This document shows, piece after piece, positions 59,439-64,000 of a DNA stretch of 64,000 bases. The notes beneath the pieces are model-generated. The model made no database searches. It was not told where the DNA came from and saw only the letters and a program-made list of their open reading frames with translations. Origin of the DNA: Bacillus cytotoxicus (GTDB lineage Bacteria > Bacillota > Bacilli > Bacillales > Bacillaceae_G); assembly GCF_023715645.1 (NCBI RefSeq), contig NZ_JAMBOP010000001.1:124001-188000 (forward strand). The letters are read 5' to 3'. A program made the position numbers and the translations under genes. Numbering within the stretch: position 1 is the stretch's first letter; each line of letters starts with the position of its first letter.

Positions 59439-60887
59439 ATGAGAAAAAAAGTAATGATATCTTTAATGTTAATGACGTTTCTTTCTGCTGTTGAAGGAAC
59501 GATTGTTAGCACAGCGGTACCTCGCATTACAAGCGAACTTTCAGGAGTAGGACTTGTAAGCTGGGTGTATGCGATTTATATGTTAGCAACCGCAGTAACA
59601 ACTCCGATTTACGGGAAGCTAGCAGATTTATTTGGACGTAAAAAAATATTATTAATTGGAGCTGCCATCTTTTTAATCGGCTCTACATTATGCGGCGTTG
59701 CAACATCAATGGAGCAATTAATTCTGTTCCGCGCCCTGCAAGGAGTAGGAGCAGGTGCTGTTATGCCAATTACAATGACTATTATCGGTGACTTATATAG
59801 CGAAGCAAAAGATCGAGCAAAAGCCCAAGGTTGGCTGAGCGCTGTTTGGGGTGTATCTGGTGTTGCTGGGCCGCTAGTTGGCGGATTTTTAGTGGATTCA
59901 CTATCTTGGCGTTATATCTTTTTCTTAAACATTCCATTTGGAATTTTTGCTTGTGCGATGATTGCAATTTCTTATAAAGAATCCATCAAACCAGCAAAAC
60001 ATCATATCGATTATCCAGGTGCAATTGTCTTCTCACTTAGTACGATTGCCTTACTTTATGCACTACTAACAGGAAGTCAGCATCAAAACTGGGGCGATAT
60101 TACAATCATCAGCCTGCTAGTATTTGCCGTTTTCGCATTTATTCTTTTCTTACTTGTAGAAAAAAAATCACCAGAACCATTAATTCCGTTAGAGCTATTC
60201 GCTAACCGAACTGTATCTATCATAAACGTATTAACGTTAATTACTGGTGCGATGATTATTAGTATTACAATGTACCTTCCAATTTGGACACAAGGGGTAT
60301 TAGGAAAAAATGCAACGGAAGCTGGTATGATTTTAATGCCAATTCCCGTATTATGGACAGTTGGTGCGATGATGTCAGGTAACTTAGTTGGCCGTTTACA
60401 AACAAAACAAATTATCGTACTTGGCGGCAGCATTTTATCCGCTGCAACGTTCTTATTATTCATGCTATCTACGCATTCGCATCCATCTCTTATTTACATT
60501 GCAATGGGGATGTTCGGCATGGGTATGGGATTGATCACACCAATCTTTATGGTCACAATTCAAGCTTCTGTCCCGTCAAATAAACGAGGAACAGCAGTCG
60601 GTTTAAATACATTTATTAATACATTTAGTCAAACGCTAGGTGCTGCCGTATTTGGAACGATTTTCAATACAGTCATCCATAGTAGCGGAGACGGAAATGT
60701 AAACTTAGTAACTTCAGAACACGGAAGTACTGCAGCGCGTTCGCAAGAAGTGCTCGCTTCTAGTGTTCATATTATCTTTAGCGGCACGTTTATATTAGCT
60801 GTTATCAGTCTAATCATTGCATGGCTATGCTTACAATCTAAACAACAAGAAACAGCAGCACCTAAGCAAAAAGATGCTGCGCTGTAG
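59439..60887 (+). CDS. MFS drug efflux transporter, DHA2 (EmrB/QacA) family
   Basis: This 482-residue protein has 14 predicted helices. Family motifs are TFLSAVEGTIVSTAVPRI (motif D1), GKLADLFGRKKILLIG (motif A), LFRALQGVGAGAVMP (motif B), GVSGVAGPLVGGFLVDSLSWRYIFFLNIPFG (motif C region, shown in part) and a C-terminal KRGTAVGLNTFINTFSQTLG. It is expected to pump toxic cations or drugs out with protons. AAAGGGGAAAACAG precedes ATG. No regulator lies next to it. Confidence 0.92.
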   Translation: MRKKVMISLMLMTFLSAVEGTIVSTAVPRITSELSGVGLVSWVYAIYMLATAVTTPIYGKLADLFGRKKILLIGAAIFLIGSTLCGVATSMEQLILFRALQGVGAGAVMPITMTIIGDLYSEAKDRAKAQGWLSAVWGVSGVAGPLVGGFLVDSLSWRYIFFLNIPFGIFACAMIAISYKESIKPAKHHIDYPGAIVFSLSTIALLYALLTGSQHQNWGDITIISLLVFAVFAFILFLLVEKKSPEPLIPLELFANRTVSIINVLTLITGAMIISITMYLPIWTQGVLGKNATEAGMILMPIPVLWTVGAMMSGNLVGRLQTKQIIVLGGSILSAATFLLFMLSTHSHPSLIYIAMGMFGMGMGLITPIFMVTIQASVPSNKRGTAVGLNTFINTFSQTLGAAVFGTIFNTVIHSSGDGNVNLVTSEHGSTAARSQEVLASSVHIIFSGTFILAVISLIIAWLCLQSKQQETAAPKQKDAAL

Positions 60888-60939
60888 AAAAAAGTGTTGA
60901 GGTGGAGTGTACCGCGGGGGCAGGGGTGAGATTCATGTC

Positions 60940-61045
60940 AAATTACGTCGAGGGGTCTTTATATTGTGTCGAGGAATCTTTATATTGCTCAAAGTCGCCG
61001 ATATATTTTAAAAAGCGCCGATATATGAGGGATTTCCGCCGATAA
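60940..61045 (-). repeat. ATATATCGGCG repeat, copy
   Basis: GTCGAGGGGTCTTTATATTG, GTCGAGGAATCTTTATATTG, AAGTCGCCGATATATTTT and AAAGCGCCGATATATGAG. It runs in the same sense as the copy at 14175. A GATAAAATGAAACTTCC beside it (61040) looks like a bcr1 end fragment. Confidence 0.7.
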
Positions 61046-61091
61046 AATGAAACTTCCACGTGTTTCCCCAGCTTAACTGGGCACGCAATAC

Positions 61092-61126
61092 AAAAAAGAC
61101 GACGCGAAGTCGTCTTTTTGTATTTA
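61092..61126. terminator. Bidirectional terminator
   Basis: AAAAAGACGAC GCGA AGTCGTCTTTTT, at the end of the cse60 gene. Confidence 0.85.
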
Positions 61127-61306
61127 AGATCGATATACAACCATCGCAGAGAAACAATAAATCTGACTCTCTTCATCATTGTTTGAAACTGATACTTGAT
61201 ACTTAATATCTACTATTTGTTCTTCGTCCATTTTCTTCAAAAAGACGTTGATTGCCTCTTCTAAATCCTTTTCATGACTTTCATCAAAGATCTTCACGCG
61301 AATCAT
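61124..61306 (-). CDS. cse60: Sporulation protein Cse60
   Basis: This 60-residue protein matches Cse60, named for its 60 residues and sigma-E control in B. subtilis. VKIFDESHEKDLEEAINVFL is followed by MDEEQIVDIKYQVSVSNND and YCFSAMVVYR. The alternate helix and strands suggest a ferredoxin-like mini-fold; function is unknown. GGATGGTG precedes ATG. It follows the DUF2553 gene with a single base between, so it is cotranscribed. Confidence 0.85.
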   Translation of the reverse strand: MIRVKIFDESHEKDLEEAINVFLKKMDEEQIVDIKYQVSVSNNDEESQIYCFSAMVVYRS

Positions 61307-61307
61307 A

Positions 61308-61544
61308 TTAACACCATCCTAAGTCACAACCTTCTACCGCTAGACTGTTATCTCGGCGCGTATCAATGATGCGATAAAACTTGCCATCTTCATATAAATA
61401 GCCATCTTCTAACACATACGGCTTCTCTTCAGTATAGACATAAAATTTACCAATCATAAATTTATTAGAGTATAATTCTAAATAATCTGTCTTAAACTTC
61501 GCCACTACCTTGTCTGTAATATCAATTTTAATTGTACGGCTCAT
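61308..61544 (-). CDS. DUF2553 family protein (YusG-like)
   Basis: This 78-residue protein opens IKIDITDKVVAKFKTDYLELY and has NKFMIGKFYVYTEEKPYVLE and DGYLYEDGKFYRI, resembling YusG/DUF2553 proteins of Bacillus (I-D-I-T-D-x-V-x-x-K ... M-I-G-K). A very strong ribosome site (AAAGGAGGGGTGAGGGG) precedes ATG. It is the first gene of a two-gene unit with cse60. Function unknown. Confidence 0.72.
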   Translation of the reverse strand: MSRTIKIDITDKVVAKFKTDYLELYSNKFMIGKFYVYTEEKPYVLEDGYLYEDGKFYRIIDTRRDNSLAVEGCDLGWC

Positions 61545-61582
61545 CCCCTCACCCCTCCTTTCGAAAAAGAACGGATTGGTTT

Positions 61583-61608
61583 ATTGTATTAAGGTTTTTT
61601 TATTTTAT
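61583..61608 (-). promoter_or_regulatory. Candidate sigma-E promoter of the DUF2553-cse60 unit
   Basis: On the minus strand ATA lies 15 bp before AATACAAT, which is one base from the sigma-E -10 consensus CATACANT. It is about 40 bp upstream of the first start codon. Sigma-E control of cse60 in B. subtilis supports it. Confidence 0.45.
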
Positions 61609-61654
61609 GAATGAAATTTAAGGGGATATGCCGGGCATTAGTGAACTTACAAGT

Positions 61655-62059
61655 TTAGTCAGCGGAGTGCAATCCCTCTGTATTCATAAGTACAATTCTC
61701 CATCCATCAGGGTCTTCTATTGTAATTCCTTCTTCTTTCCAATAAGGATTTTCTGGTTCAACTGCATAATACCCCATTGTGTGTAGTCTACGGCTTATTT
61801 TTTCAATTTGATCTTTATCCGGCATATAAAATACTAGTAAATTATCTTTTGTTGGAGCAGGACATGGGCTTCCGTTCACATGTCTTGTAAACTCTAAATG
61901 ATATTCTACACTAGGTAATCCAAACATTACTCCATCATAGCCTTCATGATTGTGAAACTCCCCTATACGCTTTAATCCTAACCCTTCTTCGTAAAATCGA
62001 ATTACTTCTTCCAATTTATCTGTCGGTCTTGCTATTCTAAATTGAACCCAACTTTCCAT
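61655..62059 (-). CDS. VOC family protein
   Basis: This 134-residue protein shows a single glyoxalase-like domain: VQFRIARPTDKLEEVIRFYEEGLGLKR, in part, GVMFGLPSVEYHLEFTRH, LVFYMPDKDQIEKISRRL and ITIEDPDGWRIVLMNTEG. Metal-ligand candidates are H68 (Y-H-L-E-F) and E70; the first usual histidine is replaced by R, so catalysis is uncertain. TGATAGCGAGGGAATTGT precedes ATG. Confidence 0.85.
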   Translation of the reverse strand: MESWVQFRIARPTDKLEEVIRFYEEGLGLKRIGEFHNHEGYDGVMFGLPSVEYHLEFTRHVNGSPCPAPTKDNLLVFYMPDKDQIEKISRRLHTMGYYAVEPENPYWKEEGITIEDPDGWRIVLMNTEGLHSAD

Positions 62060-62258
62060 ACAATTCCCTCGCTATCATTTTAGAATACTTTCAACTCCTA
62101 TTTTAAAATAGTCATATACTTCTTAAAATCGCTCATTAGGATTAGATCAAATAGTACAAAAGGTGTATAAGTGCTCTGTCTTTTCAAAAAAACACATATC
62201 TACAACTAGTAACTACAATTAAGAGTGATATAGAGCAAAAATTCTCTACATACACAGA

Positions 62259-62328
62259 AAATGTTACAAAAAAAACCAATTATGTTGATTAATATTGTAT
62301 TTTTTGGTATAAATTTCTTGTAACATTT
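62259..62328 (+). promoter_or_regulatory. Promoter of the LPXTG gene, framed by a 10-bp inverted repeat
   Basis: TTGATT (62285-62290) and TATAAA (62308-62313) are 17 bp apart, a good sigma-A promoter. AAATGTTACA (62259-62268) and TGTAACATTT (62319-62328) form a perfect inverted repeat around it, about 50 bp apart. This could be a pair of operator half-sites. No PlcR box was seen. Confidence 0.55.
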
Positions 62329-62358
62329 AAAAAATTCAAAATTTAGAGGTGGTTTCTA

Positions 62359-64000
62359 GTGAAGAAAAAGTACGCTTTACAAACTGTAGCAGCAGCATCT
62401 TTATTACTGCAACCTATGAGCGCTTTCGCTCAAACGGAGGAAACAAAGGAAACTGTAAATAAGCAAGAACTTGAATCAAAACAAGAAAATGCTCCTCAAA
62501 CTGCACAAAAGCAAGAACTTGAACAAAAACAAACAAATGCTCCTCAAACTACACAAAAGAAAGAAACGAAGTCTGAAGAACAACAACAAAAACCAATTGA
62601 ACAAACGAAACCTGTACAAGAACAAAGCAAAACAACTGCTCCATCTCCTCAAGAAAATAACGCAGCACCTACGAAAGAAGGAAAACCAACAGAGAAAGCA
62701 AACCAACAAGCACAAGCACCAGCAAAACAAACAATCGCAGAAATGTTCCCTGACGCAACCATTGCCAGTGCAGTTGCTAGTGAACTTGACAAAACACCTA
62801 ACGATAATGTAACAGAAGAAGAATTAAAACAAGTAACAGAACTTTCCGTTATGAACGAGGGCACATTTACTTCCTTACAAGGATTTCAGTTATTACCAAA
62901 TTTAGAAGAGCTTAATTTGGATGCAAATAATAATGTAAATAAGGCATTAACTAAATCACCTCTTTCTATTGATTTATCAAGCAATAAGAAACTAATGCAC
63001 TTAGCTATAAGTAATTTAGGAATCAATACTCTCTCTTTATCTGATAATAAAGATCTACAATCATTGCATTTAGAAAACAATCAAATTGCTGTATTAGATG
63101 TATCTAACCAAACGAAACTACTTGATCTGTCAGTTATACATAATGGTATGAAAGAATTACATTTGCCAAAACAATCAAAACTGCAAAGACTCGATGTAAA
63201 TCACAACAACCTAACAAATTTGAACTTAGAAAATCAAGTCGCATTGCACGACTTCCTTGCAGAACACAATGCTCTTTCTTCTATACAGTTCAATCCAAGC
63301 GTAATGATTCGCAATGTACAATTAAATAACAATGCACTAACTGATTTACCTAACTTAAACACATCCAAACTTCTTTATTTAAATATCGGAGAAAATAAAT
63401 TTGATTTAAAAAATGGATCATTTGCGAAAAAGCACCTCGAATTGTTACAGCAAAAGTTTAAGTCTGATAATAATGATGAGCAAGATATTTTGGGTTATTA
63501 TTTTGACTATCAATTCCCAACTCGCAGTGATCGTCCAGATGCACCAGTTGTCTTTGCTGATATGAAAGACAAGAAGATTTTTGGTGTATCTAGGCATATG
63601 GAATACTCTCTTGACGAAGGAAAAACGTGGAATGACTTTGTGATTAAGGGATACCTTTCAATTGAAGAAGGAAAAAAAGCCCTCATCCGATACAAAAAAA
63701 CTGATAAATGGTTAGAAAGTGAAGCAACAAAACTAGTATTCTCACAAACAGATAATCCAAACAACGGAAATGGAAATGGGAATAATAACAATAATAATAA
63801 CAGTGACAACGGAAATTCCAATAGTGACAATAACAATGCTAATAACAATAGCAATAACACACATGAAACAGGTCAAGTTATCAAATCAACAAACGTACAA
63901 TCACTTCCAAAAACAGGTTCTGCTGTTGAAACAACAGGAATTGCTGGAGTTCTTGCACTCCTTGGAGCTTGGTTCTTACGAAGAAAGGCAAAGCAAGACG
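62359..64000 (+). CDS. LPXTG-anchored leucine-rich-repeat surface protein (3' end outside window)
   Basis: GTG at 62359, after TTAGAGGTGG, opens a frame of 547 codons that is still open at the window end. A signal peptide (KKKYALQTVAAASLLLQPMSAFAQ, in part; cleavage after about residue 24) is followed by a Gln/Lys/Glu-rich stalk with repeated QENAPQTAQKQELE-like units (about 30-120) and an internalin-like LRR region (about 160-370: LEELNLDANNN, LQSLHLENNQIAVLD, LQRLDVNHNNLTNL). An Asn/Ser/Gly linker precedes the sortase signal LPKTG (516-520), a hydrophobic helix and RRKAKQD. It should be joined to peptidoglycan by sortase A. The binding partner is unknown. Confidence 0.9.
   Translation, partial: MKKKYALQTVAAASLLLQPMSAFAQTEETKETVNKQELESKQENAPQTAQKQELEQKQTNAPQTTQKKETKSEEQQQKPIEQTKPVQEQSKTTAPSPQENNAAPTKEGKPTEKANQQAQAPAKQTIAEMFPDATIASAVASELDKTPNDNVTEEELKQVTELSVMNEGTFTSLQGFQLLPNLEELNLDANNNVNKALTKSPLSIDLSSNKKLMHLAISNLGINTLSLSDNKDLQSLHLENNQIAVLDVSNQTKLLDLSVIHNGMKELHLPKQSKLQRLDVNHNNLTNLNLENQVALHDFLAEHNALSSIQFNPSVMIRNVQLNNNALTDLPNLNTSKLLYLNIGENKFDLKNGSFAKKHLELLQQKFKSDNNDEQDILGYYFDYQFPTRSDRPDAPVVFADMKDKKIFGVSRHMEYSLDEGKTWNDFVIKGYLSIEEGKKALIRYKKTDKWLESEATKLVFSQTDNPNNGNGNGNNNNNNNSDNGNSNSDNNNANNNSNNTHETGQVIKSTNVQSLPKTGSAVETTGIAGVLALLGAWFLRRKAKQD

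Noticed and set aside
62476-62812. Frames in both strands rich in K/N/L or F/L/C over the stalk of the LPXTG protein
   Set aside because: They are shadows of the Gln/Lys-rich repeat; only the GTG 62359 frame has a signal peptide, LRRs and sorting signal.
63510-63860. Leu/Ser-rich minus-strand frame near the window end
   Set aside because: Antisense of the Asn-rich linker of the LPXTG protein, where AAT/AAC codons read as L/I/V/S.

Overview
The window looks like chromosome from a Bacillus cereus-group bacterium (B. cereus, B. thuringiensis or B. anthracis type). The DNA is AT-rich. Gene order follows the B. subtilis ytoP-ytpPQR-ytpT-murC, trmB-ytzH-ytmP-amyX and pepV(ytjP)-ytzE-rsuA(ytzG)-ytgP-ytfP neighbourhoods. 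It also carries group-typical features: bcr1-type repeats, a collagen-like DUF4183 surface protein, a GerA-type germination operon and an LPXTG surface protein. No rRNA, tRNA, CRISPR array, prophage or intact insertion sequence was seen.

Layout. 1-6300: end of an oxidoreductase gene, then a mixed stretch on the minus strand (VOC protein, PepSY protein behind a Fur box, histidine phosphatase, three small proteins, PH-like membrane protein, GNAT, MerR regulator fused onto the remains of an EamA transporter). 6367-18977: conserved core (murC, nicotinate phosphoribosyltransferase, sftA with a 102-bp acidic tandem repeat, Ami_3 lipoprotein, SUKH protein, ytpR, ytpQ, ytpP, DUF84, ytoP, ytzB). 19652-24396: a four-gene mmg-like fatty-acid degradation operon with a cre-like site. 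24605-33296: accessory stretch with acetyltransferases, a TrmB regulator and EamA transporter sharing operators, ytnP lactonase, a VOC/nucleotidyltransferase pair, and an HxlR regulator whose operator recurs at an SDR gene. This stretch contains two broken genes.

33375-37724: spore germination block, a gerA-gerB-gerC type operon with a near-perfect sigma-G promoter and a CwlJ-type cortex hydrolase. 37848-43485: malate block of response regulator, sensor kinase, malic enzyme and 2-hydroxycarboxylate transporter; the transporter promoter region has a cre-like site and three direct repeats that may bind the regulator. 44008-47580: small accessory genes, MccF-like peptidase and collagen-like protein. 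47645-61544: conserved core again (trmB, ytzH, ytmP, pullulanase, thpR, pepV, ytzE, rsuA, ytgP, ytfP, an MFS pump, DUF2553 protein, cse60). 61655-64000: a VOC protein and the start of an LPXTG leucine-rich-repeat surface protein that runs off the window.

The most striking structure is non-coding. (i) Four copies of a 218-284 bp MITE-like element have GTAACTACTC-type inverted ends; one has a perfect 8-bp target duplication, one matches at 7 of 8 bases and one at 6 of 8. GTAA ends with 8-bp duplications are the IS66-family signature. (ii) At least ten shorter copies share the same core, three of them in a 155-bp tandem array. (iii) Three bcr1-type elements are flanked by TTTAT or ATAAA; two sit exactly on the stop codon of a gene. 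(iv) A third family is built on ATATATCGGCG units beside strong hairpins. These repeats fill nearly every long intergenic gap, and several form the actual 3' ends of genes.
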